The notes under the pieces: generated by a model
The model's input: only the letters and a program-made list of their open reading frames with translations
What the model was told of the DNA's origin: nothing
The model's database searches: none
DNA from: Gemmatimonadaceae bacterium
GTDB taxonomy: Bacteria > Latescibacterota > UBA2968 > UBA8231
Length of the DNA stretch: 64,000 nt
Direction: 5' to 3'
Assembly (NCBI GenBank): GCA_002726335.1
Contig: PBSR01000272.1
Span: forward strand, 1 to 64,000
Part shown: piece by piece, positions 20,322-29,289 of the stretch
Layout: each line of letters begins with the position of its first letter
Position numbering within the stretch: position 1 is the first letter of the stretch
Translations under genes and position numbers: made by a program

Positions 20322-21254
20322 TCAGCGAGAGCCGACAGTGGCGCGGGCGGGCAAGATCTGGCGGATCTCGTACAGTCGATCTTGCCGGGCCGCGATCAGG
20401 CCACCTTCATCTGTAATGGCGGCCGCGTACTGGACTGTCAGACGCAGATCGCTCTCTGGATCGAGAGCACCGATAAGATCCGCCCCGCCGCGAACACGGA
20501 CCGTGACACGAGAGGGCTCTGCCACCGCATCCTGAGGGCCACCGGTGACGCTCACAGGTACGTTGAGGATCGAGTATTCGGCCAGTTCCTGAATGTTGAT
20601 CAGAACCCGCACTCGATCTCTGCCCATCTTGAGCTGGCGTCCCTCCGGGATGTGGAGGGCCAGCTCGAGATCAATATCCTCCCGCACTGCCTCGCGGTGA
20701 AGACTGTCGGTATAGACTGCATCGAGTTCGCGAAGGTGTGAGACGGGCCCCGAGACATCCACCGAGTCCGGGTCGAGTGTGGCGCGACCAACCTGGGTGT
20801 AGGACTCGGCCAGATGCAGACCGATTCGAGGACGAACGGGAACGCGCCGCTCTTGGCTGTGATCCACGATCACCGTGAGTTCGGCAGGAGCGATCACCTC
20901 CTCGACGGACAGTTCCAGTTCCGTGTGGTTTTCCACTTGAGTCGGCCCGAGTCGAAGGCTGAGACGACTTCCGGCGGCAGCGACCGGCACTCGCAGGCGA
21001 AGCAGAAAATCATCACCGGAGGTCCGGAGCAGATCCTTACCACCCCCTGAGACGGCGACGCGGACGGTGGCTGGCACCGGGCTGGACGGCACGATGGCAG
21101 GCTCCCCGGCAGGCACGATCGGGTCTTCGATGACAAGGGGAACGTTCAGTTCCCGGCGGAAGCTGTGCTCGGTTGCCGCATGGAACCAGAGGGCAGCGGC
21201 GAGAAGAAGAGCCCCCAGCTTGGCCCCCCAGTCACGCATCAGCCAACGTGGCAT
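20322..21254 (-). CDS. YbbR-repeat membrane protein (CdaR-like)
   Basis: A 310-aa protein with one N-terminal transmembrane helix (LGALLLAAALWFHAATE), where the LAxxLW pattern is typical of YbbR proteins, followed by about three YbbR beta domains (VTVRVRGGADLIGAL is one). In Firmicutes CdaR regulates the diadenylate cyclase CdaA; no cdaA is next to it here. It is followed directly by tsaD. Confidence 0.82.
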   Translation of the reverse strand: MPRWLMRDWGAKLGALLLAAALWFHAATEHSFRRELNVPLVIEDPIVPAGEPAIVPSSPVPATVRVAVSGGGKDLLRTSGDDFLLRLRVPVAAAGSRLSLRLGPTQVENHTELELSVEEVIAPAELTVIVDHSQERRVPVRPRIGLHLAESYTQVGRATLDPDSVDVSGPVSHLRELDAVYTDSLHREAVREDIDLELALHIPEGRQLKMGRDRVRVLINIQELAEYSILNVPVSVTGGPQDAVAEPSRVTVRVRGGADLIGALDPESDLRLTVQYAAAITDEGGLIAARQDRLYEIRQILPARATVGSR

Positions 21255-21282
21255 CTAGTCCTCGATTCGATGATGCACGCGA

Positions 21283-21474
21283 CTATTTGTAGGACTCCTT
21301 GAGTTCCTTGCCAATACTCAGTTCGCCGTTATCGATGCGGATGTTGTAACCGCAGTCAGGGCTCGTGCACACCCAGGCCTTGTAGTGAATCGCAGCTCCA
21401 TCCCTGCCATAGTCCGACAATGGCACCAGTACTCCCTGCTGACACTTCAGGCAATTCGGATACGGAGCATCCAT
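21283..21474 (-). CDS. Small zinc-ribbon protein
   Basis: A 63-aa protein with two metal-binding pairs, CLKC near the start and CTSPDC in the middle, spaced as in a zinc ribbon. The C-terminus is charged. The ATG lies 2 nt after the phosphatase stop, so it is co-translated. No partner domain indicates whether it binds nucleic acid or protein. Confidence 0.75.
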   Translation of the reverse strand: MDAPYPNCLKCQQGVLVPLSDYGRDGAAIHYKAWVCTSPDCGYNIRIDNGELSIGKELKESYK

Positions 21475-21476
21475 GT

Positions 21477-21962
21477 TCAGACCTCTCCTCGCCGATCAGG
21501 TGAGACTCCAGATGCGCTGAGAGAACGCGCGAATTCATAAACGGTCTGTTCCTGGGACAGAGTTTCCACCGAGCCAGGCCGGTCAACACGAAGTTGCGCC
21601 AGGGCGCTGTCCGGAGGATTGCCCTCATGTACGAGATAGCACGCCAACATCGTGCCTGTCCTGCCGAGACCTGCCAGACAGTGAACAGCGGTCGCCATAC
21701 CCTCGTTGCGGGCCTCGTCGACGAAGGCCACGAACTGGTGAATCTCACCCAGCGATGGAGCCTGCATGTCCGGGACAGGCAGATGACGATACCGCAAGCC
21801 CGACTCGAGAACCAGATCATCCGGGACAGAAGCCTCAGTCAGAGAAACGAGGGCCCCGATGCCCTGCTCGCGCAGATCCTGCAGGTCCGTGGCAGTCGGT
21901 GCCGACAGCACGCCAAAGCCAGCTAACCTGCATGGGATCACCCAGCTGAAATTCGATATCAT
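21477..21962 (-). CDS. Dual-specificity/tyrosine protein phosphatase-like protein
   Basis: A 161-aa cysteine phosphatase: the P-loop HCLAGLGRT (Cys95, Arg101) matches HCxxGxxR[ST], and Asp65 in LPVPDM is well placed as the general acid. The N-terminus (FSWVIPCRLAGFG) resembles eukaryote-like and archaeal DUSP23/VH1-type enzymes. The ATG at 21962, 5 nt after moaDE with GAGG just upstream, is preferred; a longer frame to 22196 runs inside moaDE. Substrate unknown; phosphotyrosine, phospholipid or nucleotide phosphates are possible. Confidence 0.85.
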   Translation of the reverse strand: MISNFSWVIPCRLAGFGVLSAPTATDLQDLREQGIGALVSLTEASVPDDLVLESGLRYRHLPVPDMQAPSLGEIHQFVAFVDEARNEGMATAVHCLAGLGRTGTMLACYLVHEGNPPDSALAQLRVDRPGSVETLSQEQTVYEFARSLSASGVSPDRRGEV

Positions 21963-21967
21963 GGGCC

Positions 21968-22654
21968 TCAGCGGTCGGTCGGAGGACGTCCGGTGGGTCC
22001 CTCCACCCAGTACTCTCCTTCGGATCCCACCTCCTTCTTCCAGACCGGTACCTCCTCCTTCAGGCGATCGATGAGGAACTGGCAGGCTTCGAAGGCCTCG
22101 CAACGGTGCTGACTGGCAACACTCAAGAGGATCGAAATCTCGCCGATCTCCAGTCGGCCGACTCTGTGAAGCATGGCCACGTCCCCGATGGGCCACCTTG
22201 AGCGGGCCTCAGCCGCCAGATCAGCCATCTTCCTCTCAGCCATCGGAGCGTATGCCTCGTAGAACAGATGCGATGTCCGCGTGTTTCCGGAGTGATCGCG
22301 CACCACCCCCGAAAAGGTGACGACCGCTCCATCCCCAGCGCAACGCACCACATCATGCAGCTCTTCTGGTCGGATCTCTCGATCCACGACGCGGAACGCA
22401 GCTTGGCAGGCACCGCCGCTCACAGGCGGGATGACGGCGATCTCATCGCCCTCCTTCAGTGTCAGTGTCTTCGGCGCGTACTCTTCATTGACAGCTACCT
22501 GGGCCGTGGCAGCCATGGTAGAGAATCCCGGATAGGAATCACTCAGCTGCTGCAACAGCTTCTCAACTGTGGCTCCCGGGGCCAACGAAACCCCCATGGC
22601 TCGCTGACCAACTTTATCGCGGGCTCCGGCGAAAAAGAGTACCTCCACCCTCAT
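21968..22654 (-). CDS. MoaD-MoaE fusion (molybdopterin synthase)
   Basis: A 228-aa fusion. Residues 1-81 are the ubiquitin-like sulfur carrier MoaD, ending in the Gly80-Gly81 pair (IPPVSGG). Residues 85-228 are MoaE, the catalytic subunit, with FSGVVRDHS, EAYAPMAERKM, HRVGRLEIGE and the catalytic-lysine block VPVWKKE. Together they make molybdopterin from precursor Z. The MoaD Gly-Gly end must be free to carry a thiocarboxylate, so cleavage after Gly81 is expected, as reported for mycobacterial MoaX. No other molybdenum-cofactor gene is nearby. Confidence 0.92.
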   Translation of the reverse strand: MRVEVLFFAGARDKVGQRAMGVSLAPGATVEKLLQQLSDSYPGFSTMAATAQVAVNEEYAPKTLTLKEGDEIAVIPPVSGGACQAAFRVVDREIRPEELHDVVRCAGDGAVVTFSGVVRDHSGNTRTSHLFYEAYAPMAERKMADLAAEARSRWPIGDVAMLHRVGRLEIGEISILLSVASQHRCEAFEACQFLIDRLKEEVPVWKKEVGSEGEYWVEGPTGRPPTDR

Positions 22655-22700
22655 CTATGCAGAGAACCTTGCAAGTGTTCAGCGCCAACCATCTGTCGCG

Positions 22701-22729
22701 AATATAGCCGGGGCAAAAAAGAGGGGCAA
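22701..22729 (-). promoter_or_regulatory. Promoter of the moaDE-phosphatase-ybbR-tsaD run
   Basis: On the minus strand TTGCCC (22724-22729, four of six) is followed after exactly 17 nt by TATATT (22701-22706, five of six). It lies just after the upstream gene's terminator and about 40 nt before the moaDE ATG, the expected place for this transcription unit's promoter. Confidence 0.6.
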
Positions 22730-22751
22730 TGGGAGCTCAACGACCGCTACA

Positions 22752-22790
22752 GAAACGAAAAGCCGCCGGGTCCAGTGGACCCAGCGGCTT
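22752..22790 (-). terminator. Intrinsic terminator of the 512-aa surface-protein gene
   Basis: AAGCCGC...GCGGCTT arms enclose an inner GGGTCC...GGACCC stem (22760-22790, one mismatch), followed on the minus strand by TTTTCGTTTCTGT. It lies 38 bp beyond the stop of the gene at 22828. Confidence 0.8.
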
Positions 22791-22827
22791 CAGCGTTTCC
22801 GACTCGAAAATACCCGAGCCTACACTC

Positions 22828-24366
22828 CTACTGCAGAAGGGTCATCTTCTTCTTCGAACTGAAGGCACCCGCCTTCAATTCATAGAAGTAGACGCCACTT
22901 CCCACCTTCACACCCCGTTCGTTGGTACCGTCCCACAGCTCGGTATAGGTACCAGCGCGTAGGCTCTCACCGACAAGTGTCCGCACGACCTGACCGGTCA
23001 TGTCGAACACCCGCAGGCTCACCGACGTCTCGACGGCCAGATCGAACTGAATGGTCGTCTCAGGGTTGAAAGGGTTCGGGTAGTTCTGCGCCAATGCTGT
23101 GGTCAACGGCAGAGCCTGTTCGAGGACCGCCGTCGGGGCCAGAGCGACTTCAATCACGTTGGAACGGGTCGCCGTTCCATTGAGGTCAATCTGTCGCAGA
23201 TAGTAATAGACAACGTCCGTCGCCGGCAGTTCCTGATCCAGGAAGTTGAACGAGCGGAACGTGTCACTCGTGCCATCGCCAGAGATGAGACCACTGACAC
23301 GATCATAGACATCATTATCCACGCTGCGATAGACCTCCCAGCCGAGATTGTTCGTCTGGGATGAAACGGCCCACTGCAACTGCACGTGCTGGTCAGTGGT
23401 CACGTCAGCAGCAAAGCTCGCCAGCTCAGCCGGCACGGGAACGTCCCACGTGACCGAGAAGTCCGCACTCAACGCCAGTGTCGTTCCCTCGGAGTTGTCG
23501 GCGGATGTACTCGCCGTTACCGTAGCGCTCGTGCTCCCGGCGAACTTGTCACCCTCAGAGTCCAGCGTGATCGAACTGCTGCCATCATCACCGCTGGTGC
23601 TACTCACGGTGGCCTCATCGCCAGCCTCGACCTCAGAGACGGAAGCCCCTAGGACGAAGATCGATTCGGCACCATTGTTGGCCACGGTCCAGGTGACTTC
23701 CTGGCCGGCTGCGGCAGCCCCTGTCTCATCCGCAAAGACAACGGCGAATGTGACTTCACCATCGCTATCATCAGCAGCGTCACCGTCGCCGACGGCGGAA
23801 AAGTCCGCACTGACGTCAGTGGCACTATCTGCCGAAAGCGTGGGGTCACTGACCGGGGGATTGAGTCCGACACTCAGCCCGAGAGCATCTGTGTCAAACT
23901 CATCACGGTCACTCGAAGACGGGCCAACCGAGATCAGGCTGACCGTGATCGTTGCCTCTGTGTCACTCGTGAAGTCGGCTGACGTCACAAGACTGACCTG
24001 AAACGAGGCGTCACCATCTACACTTCCAGACCCGAGGAGCGCAGCGCCGACTCGGACCTGATCGTCGGTGCCGGACACCAACTGTCCGGGCAGTGCAAAC
24101 CATCCGGTGAACGCCGTCAGTGACGATGATGCGAGATCGAACCCGGAACCATCGGACACTGTGATGAACACATCCAAATTCTTGATACCGACAAAGCCGC
24201 TTCCGGCGATGTCCAACGTGACCGTTTCTCCCGGCCCCACCCCTGCAATCGTCGACGAACTGGTGAGCGAGAAAGTTGCGCCTGCATTGTCGCCAGCGAA
24301 AGCTCCGCTCACCAGTGCGAGGAAGAGGGCCAGGGCGATCGGAGTTGCCCTGCGCAGTCTCTGCAT
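22828..24366 (-). CDS. Secreted cohesin-like surface protein with C-terminal sorting domain
   Basis: About 512 aa. A signal peptide (PIALALFLALVSGAFA) is followed by a cohesin-like beta domain (about residues 30-165), an acidic Ser/Thr/Asp-rich, low-lysine middle with Ig-like repeats, an FN3-like segment (LGWEVYRSVDND) and a C-terminal FlgD/Por-type domain with NYPNPFNPETTIQFDL and SGVYFYELKAG. The C-terminal domain probably directs export and anchoring as in type IX-like systems. The ATG at 24366 has GAGGAG upstream; the longer frame starts inside the preceding terminator. Confidence 0.85.
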   Translation of the reverse strand: MQRLRRATPIALALFLALVSGAFAGDNAGATFSLTSSSTIAGVGPGETVTLDIAGSGFVGIKNLDVFITVSDGSGFDLASSSLTAFTGWFALPGQLVSGTDDQVRVGAALLGSGSVDGDASFQVSLVTSADFTSDTEATITVSLISVGPSSSDRDEFDTDALGLSVGLNPPVSDPTLSADSATDVSADFSAVGDGDAADDSDGEVTFAVVFADETGAAAAGQEVTWTVANNGAESIFVLGASVSEVEAGDEATVSSTSGDDGSSSITLDSEGDKFAGSTSATVTASTSADNSEGTTLALSADFSVTWDVPVPAELASFAADVTTDQHVQLQWAVSSQTNNLGWEVYRSVDNDVYDRVSGLISGDGTSDTFRSFNFLDQELPATDVVYYYLRQIDLNGTATRSNVIEVALAPTAVLEQALPLTTALAQNYPNPFNPETTIQFDLAVETSVSLRVFDMTGQVVRTLVGESLRAGTYTELWDGTNERGVKVGSGVYFYELKAGAFSSKKKMTLLQ

Positions 24367-24431
24367 TCCGAAACTCTCCTCTTTATCCTTGGCTTGTAAA
24401 TCAGCTTTGAAAGTTCGCACTGCGGAATAAT

Positions 24432-24466
24432 GAGATGGGACCCTGCACATGGCAGGGTCCCATCTC
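24432..24466 (-). terminator. Terminator hairpin after the giant surface protein
   Basis: A perfect 15-bp stem (GAGATGGGACCCTGC at 24432-24446 pairing with 24452-24466) with a 5-nt loop lies 21 bp after the stop at 24488. The minus-strand tail ATTATTCCGC is only moderately U-rich, so termination may be partial and the next surface gene may also be read through. Confidence 0.7.
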
Positions 24467-24487
24467 ACCTACTCGCGAAACTACCGC

Positions 24488-27400
24488 CTACTTCAGCAGG
24501 AGCATCTTCTTGTGGCTCTGGAACTCTCCGCCCGCAATGACGCGGTAGAAGTAGACACCAGAGGACAAGGGCTGCCCACTGTTGTTGGTGGCATCCCACT
24601 GGAGGGTATACCGGCCGGCGTTCTGGAACTGGTTGTCCACCAGCGTCTTCACGACCTGACCGAGCATGTTGTAAACCTCCAGACGGACCTGACCAGCATC
24701 CGGGAGCTGATACTTGATCGTCGTCTCCGGGTTGAACGGGTTGGGATAGTTCTCGTAGAGAGCGTAAGCCTCCGGACGAGTCTCAATCCGCACCGAAACC
24801 GGTGACGTGATCTGGTTCAGCCCATAGGTGCCGTCCTGCAGGGCGCCGCTGGTGAGCTCGATGTAGCTGTCCTCGATCTCCTGCTTGGCGCGGAAGATGA
24901 GGCTGAGCCCGAGGTCACCGTCGCTCGCGGTGTTGCCGAGAGCGGCGATTGCGACCTTACCATCGGTCTGGGCAAAGATCTGCGGAGCAGCCAGATCCGT
25001 CTCACCCAGGATGTTGTCGACAACGCGCGACTCGACAAACTCGAGCAACTCGCTGTCAAACTCGACAGTTGCGCCGTAACCGCGAACCTCAACGAAGTCC
25101 TCCAGGCTGACGGCCACGCTGATCTCTTCACCGATGCGCGGCAGATCTGTGCCGGCGTCGAGGTAGAAGCGAGCGTCGCTGTTCAGACCGGCCATCGTCG
25201 GAACCACCTTGCCAACACCCGTCATCTCGCGACCGAAGTTGTCCGCGAAGACGAAGAAGTCGTCAAAGTCGACCGCATTGTTCGGGCTGAGGTCGAAGGC
25301 CGGTTCAAAGGTCTCCGACTCAGCCGTGAGGCCGAAGTGGTCACCGAAGATGAAGAAGTCGTCATAGTCGACGCGAGCATCGGCGCCGAAGAGGCCAGCG
25401 ATCCGGTTGCCGTCGGAGTCGACGACGTTGTTGCGGATGGCCATGGCCGACTTCTCAAACTCGGAGGTGGTGACATTGTCAGCGTCGCGCGCCTCAACCT
25501 TGTAGCTGTAGCGCACGCCGTTGAACACCGTAGCATCCTCGAAGGACGTCTCGCCGGCGCCGGCCTGGCCAACCATCAGCCATGCGGCGTCACCGAGCTT
25601 ACGGTAGACATTGTACCCTTCGACGCCCGCGATGGTGTATACACCGCCACCCACCGCGTTGGAGACTGCCGTCGTCAGCATTCTGTCGTCAGCCGACTTG
25701 GCCCACGTGACAGTGATGCTGCCACCGGCATCGCCCGGCGTGTCCTTGCTCTGCATGTAGGCGACTGCTGCGGGTGGGATGTTGTCAACTGCCCGCACGC
25801 CGACGCTCTGACGGATGTTGGAGCGCAGAGTACCGTCAATCATCTTCAGACGCGGCACGACACCTTCAGCGCTGAAGGCAAGAGCCTCTGGCGTCAGGGT
25901 GGCGAAGACCGGTGCCGTCAGATCAATGTCGGCGGCTTCCTTGCTCTGCTGCATCGTGGCTGCCATCAACTCATACGGTGCGCTGACCGCCTCGGCGGCC
26001 ACGAAGGCCTCCTTGGTGCTCAGGTTCCCGCGTTCGGCGGCGACGCCGTAAGCAGTGGAATCACCGTCCAACGTGGCGACGACTACCCTGATGATGTCCT
26101 GACCAGCGACCGCGTCGGTGAAGCCCCAAGGAGTGGAGACCTTCACCGGCTCGGCAAGAGCAGCCAGAGCACCAGTGCTGTCGGGACCGTAGTCAACCGA
26201 GATGTCGCGGTAGATTCGATATCCTGTCAGCGTGCTGTGATCTGCAGAGGCCGGGAACGTCAACAGGATGAAACCACCCTGGTCGCCGTTACCGTTGGCA
26301 CCCATGTAATCCTGGGCGATGAGCGTGTCGGGATCGTCGAGGACCGTGGAGCCATCCCCGTCGACATAGACACTCAGCGTGGAGTTGTAGAACTGATTGC
26401 CGAGTCCGTCTGGAGTAGTCGACTTCAGAGTGTCGACGATGTCACGTACTGTCACTGACAGGTCGCCGGCATATCCCTGGCTGTTGGCCCAGAATCCACC
26501 CGTGCCACTCGTGACAGCAATGGCACCACCTGGGAGCTGTACGCCCAGGGCGGTGGTGGTAACCTCGACGAAGCGATTGTCCTTGGTCCGCGTGTTGCCA
26601 TACTTGTCAGCCAGCGTCACGCCTACCCAGAAGTTGTCGCCCTGGCCCACTGTGTCACCCGCGCTCAGCGCGATCTGCGAATACACTGCGGGGTTGACGA
26701 CGATGGACGAGTCGAGGGACCCGATGTAGAGGTTTGTAGTGTCCGTGCAGTCCTGGACTGTGACCGCAATGGTGTCTATGGATACGCTGTCGATGAGCGT
26801 CACGATACGCTCGCCCGTGATCCAGTCGTCTGCCGACAGGTTGGCCCGGCCACTTGCCAGACCCGCGGTGTCGACGCCCGTGCCGCTGAGCTTGATGCCG
26901 CCTCCGCCGCTGACCTTCAGCACGGCGGCTTCCTTGTAGGTTACGGCAGCCGCGTCAGCCGAGGTCCTGGCCTTCAGGGTCAGTGTGACCGAGGCGCCAG
27001 CGAGAACCTGGCTGCTGAAGCCGGAAGAACTGGCTGTGATTTTGAAGGTGGAGATGACCGGGACGACGAAGGTCGTGTCGTAGACGAAGGTGTCGAGACT
27101 CGTCTGCGTGTAGTTCCCGGTCAGATCCGCCGCGACGAGCTGCAGCGTGTATTTGCTGTTACTCGCGAGCGAGTCCACGGTGAAGGTCTGCTCGGTAGAG
27201 ATGTTGGTGAGTTCCGAGCCAACCAGGGGCCGCGTCCGCGTCTTGTTGTTGTCGATGCCAGCAATGCCTGTGTATGTGATCAGGACACTGTCGGCGTGCT
27301 CACTGAGCTTGAAGACGAGTTTGGCCGTCTCCTCCTCCAGTGTGTCGAGGCCAGATGCCGCCGTCGGGAACAGGCGCTCGAGTGTGATGTCATCCACATC

Positions 27401-28951
27401 GACGTAGACATTCGTACGGGACAACTCGGCTCCGACGTTACCCGCCAGATCCTGACCCTTGAACTTGATGGTGTGGACGCCGGTGGCAATGTTGCTGTCG
27501 CCGGAGGTCACATTCGTGGCTCTGCTGAAGCCGACGGCGCTGGCGCCGGCAGTTGTCGCGACAAAAACCGAATCCAAAGTGGCTGCACCCGCCAGGGTGC
27601 CGAAGTCGGTGAAATCAATCCGCCTGCTGGTGTTGGCCAGCAGGGAGGCGTTGGTCAGCGTCTGGTTGGTATTGGCGATCTTCAGCACCGTGCTGCCGAT
27701 CGTCACGAACAGAGTGTCCAGAGTCTCAGGAAGGTTGTACGTGATCGGATTGAGATCGTCGGAGAAGCTGTTGGCGGCACTGTTCAGGCTACCGTCCGTG
27801 ATGGTGTCATTGCTGACAGGCAGAATGGTGTCACCACCGACCACCTGACCGTCGAGTACCGGCTTCTTGGCGTCCACGAAGAAGGTAACACCGAGAGTGA
27901 CGCCCTGAACCCTGATGTCGGTGGCGCTACTGCGATTCCCTGCGAGATCAACGAGGTAGACCCCGAGGGTATCGCTGGCGTTGGCATTCTGAGCTCCGAC
28001 AAAGTCGCCGAAGTCGCCCTCTGCGATGATCTGCCGCCACTGAAGCGTATCTGAGCTCCGTGCGGATTTACTGACCTCGAAAGCCTTACCGAAGGCATCT
28101 GCGATCACCCTCAGGGTATCACCGATCAGCACACCGTCAGTCTGCGTGCCGAGCTTCACGTCAGCCTTCAACGTGTCGTTGATACCGAGAACCTTGTCGT
28201 TGGTGGCACTGTTTAACAGGCCGCCGATCGTGTGATTCGGAGTGCCGGTGCGGTTCGCCTGGGCACTGGCGGAAGTAGCGGTGACCAACTGGTCCGCATT
28301 CGCCGGACGATCGGCATCAATACCGATCAGGAGACTCCCAGCGGAGAGGGTTGGCGTGGTCGTGTCCGTCAACGAGGACGTTGACGTGCCGTCAATGGAG
28401 ATCGCGGCGGCACGCACGCCTGTTACGGTGCCACTCGAGTAGTGAACCTTCCCATACCACGTGAAGGTCGTCGTGTCACCGCTGGCCTTAGCACGAACGG
28501 AGTCGGCGTCACCCTGGTTGCCGGTTGGGCTGGCCAAGGCGAGGCCACGCGTGGCCCGCACTGCGACCAGTGCACCTGAAGCTCGCGACGTGACCTTCGA
28601 GGATACGGTCACTCCAGAGTAGAAAGCGGTTCCGCCGGAAGTCCTGATCGTGTTGTTCGTGGACTTGGCGATAACCGATGCGAGATTCCGGCCACTACTG
28701 GTATTCAGACTGTCTGCCACGACCGTTGAGTCATTGGTCGTGACCAAGTAAAAGATCACCTCGAGCGAATCGTTCGGGGTGAAGTCGAGGACTTTTGCCT
28801 GGACCTGGAAGGTCGAGTCAATTCCTCGCAGTGCACCGCTGTCAGATGGCGACACGATCGTAATGCTGTTGACGGTAGCGGCGTCAACGGCAACGACCCC
28901 GAAGCCAACCAACATGGCGGCGAAAAGGGCTACGCATTTCCTATACTGCAT
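24488..28951 (-). CDS. Giant multidomain secreted surface protein with cohesin-like and dockerin-like modules
   Basis: About 1,487 aa, Ser/Thr/Asp-rich. A signal peptide (LFAAMLVGFGVVAVDA) is followed by many Ig/cadherin-like beta repeats, an FN3-like module and two dockerin-like calcium loops (about 25,220-25,425; ARVDYDDFFIFGDHFG and NAVDFDDFFVFADNFG). A cohesin-like domain follows (about 24,850-25,190), then the FlgD/Por-type domain NYPNPFNPETTIKYQL. Probable cell-surface structural or adhesive protein. The ATG at 28951 has AGGAGG 6 nt upstream and starts the signal peptide. Its C-terminal domain is closely related to that of the next gene, 121 bp away. Confidence 0.88.
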   Translation of the reverse strand: MQYRKCVALFAAMLVGFGVVAVDAATVNSITIVSPSDSGALRGIDSTFQVQAKVLDFTPNDSLEVIFYLVTTNDSTVVADSLNTSSGRNLASVIAKSTNNTIRTSGGTAFYSGVTVSSKVTSRASGALVAVRATRGLALASPTGNQGDADSVRAKASGDTTTFTWYGKVHYSSGTVTGVRAAAISIDGTSTSSLTDTTTPTLSAGSLLIGIDADRPANADQLVTATSASAQANRTGTPNHTIGGLLNSATNDKVLGINDTLKADVKLGTQTDGVLIGDTLRVIADAFGKAFEVSKSARSSDTLQWRQIIAEGDFGDFVGAQNANASDTLGVYLVDLAGNRSSATDIRVQGVTLGVTFFVDAKKPVLDGQVVGGDTILPVSNDTITDGSLNSAANSFSDDLNPITYNLPETLDTLFVTIGSTVLKIANTNQTLTNASLLANTSRRIDFTDFGTLAGAATLDSVFVATTAGASAVGFSRATNVTSGDSNIATGVHTIKFKGQDLAGNVGAELSRTNVYVDVDDITLERLFPTAASGLDTLEEETAKLVFKLSEHADSVLITYTGIAGIDNNKTRTRPLVGSELTNISTEQTFTVDSLASNSKYTLQLVAADLTGNYTQTSLDTFVYDTTFVVPVISTFKITASSSGFSSQVLAGASVTLTLKARTSADAAAVTYKEAAVLKVSGGGGIKLSGTGVDTAGLASGRANLSADDWITGERIVTLIDSVSIDTIAVTVQDCTDTTNLYIGSLDSSIVVNPAVYSQIALSAGDTVGQGDNFWVGVTLADKYGNTRTKDNRFVEVTTTALGVQLPGGAIAVTSGTGGFWANSQGYAGDLSVTVRDIVDTLKSTTPDGLGNQFYNSTLSVYVDGDGSTVLDDPDTLIAQDYMGANGNGDQGGFILLTFPASADHSTLTGYRIYRDISVDYGPDSTGALAALAEPVKVSTPWGFTDAVAGQDIIRVVVATLDGDSTAYGVAAERGNLSTKEAFVAAEAVSAPYELMAATMQQSKEAADIDLTAPVFATLTPEALAFSAEGVVPRLKMIDGTLRSNIRQSVGVRAVDNIPPAAVAYMQSKDTPGDAGGSITVTWAKSADDRMLTTAVSNAVGGGVYTIAGVEGYNVYRKLGDAAWLMVGQAGAGETSFEDATVFNGVRYSYKVEARDADNVTTSEFEKSAMAIRNNVVDSDGNRIAGLFGADARVDYDDFFIFGDHFGLTAESETFEPAFDLSPNNAVDFDDFFVFADNFGREMTGVGKVVPTMAGLNSDARFYLDAGTDLPRIGEEISVAVSLEDFVEVRGYGATVEFDSELLEFVESRVVDNILGETDLAAPQIFAQTDGKVAIAALGNTASDGDLGLSLIFRAKQEIEDSYIELTSGALQDGTYGLNQITSPVSVRIETRPEAYALYENYPNPFNPETTIKYQLPDAGQVRLEVYNMLGQVVKTLVDNQFQNAGRYTLQWDATNNSGQPLSSGVYFYRVIAGGEFQSHKKMLLLK

Positions 28952-29258
28952 CCTATTCCTCCTCAGGGAGCCCAGTCCCCATAGCTTGAAACTGCAGTCT
29001 GCGGACGTCATTTCATGTCCAAACAGGAAGTTTACTGTGAATCGCGTTGTGAGAGATTCGGTTTCAACTGCAAGTACCCCGCGTCGACCGACACCCGACT
29101 GCGGGACCCACGTGCTGACTTCGTCGCCTCTCCCTCCTTTCTGCGGTCCACCCTACGAGACTCTTGTGGCCAGTCTTGCTTGTTCTTGGACAGCCGGCGC
29201 ATTCACCAATTGCGGAACGCGCGGACCTCCCCATGCCACATGGGCGTGGGGGAGCCTT

Positions 29259-29287
29259 ATAATATCACGGCGATTTTGGAGTGTCAA
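29259..29287 (-). promoter_or_regulatory. Strong sigma70-type promoter for the giant surface protein
   Basis: Minus strand: TTGACA (29282-29287, perfect), exactly 17 nt, TATTAT (29259-29264, five of six). Transcription would begin near 29252, leaving an untranslated leader of roughly 300 nt before the ATG at 28951, which is unusually long for this compact genome. Confidence 0.78.
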
Positions 29288-29289
29288 GC
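29268..29289 (-). repeat. 22-bp intergenic element, copy 1
   Basis: CGGCGATTTTGGAGTGTCAAGC differs from 58986-59007 at only two bases. It covers the -35 and most of the spacer of the promoter at 29259-29287. Confidence 0.6.

Noticed and set aside
24367..24468. Upstream start extending the 512-aa surface protein to 546 aa
   Set aside because: The added part lies in the preceding gene's terminator hairpin and displaces the signal peptide; the ATG at 24366 has an SD.
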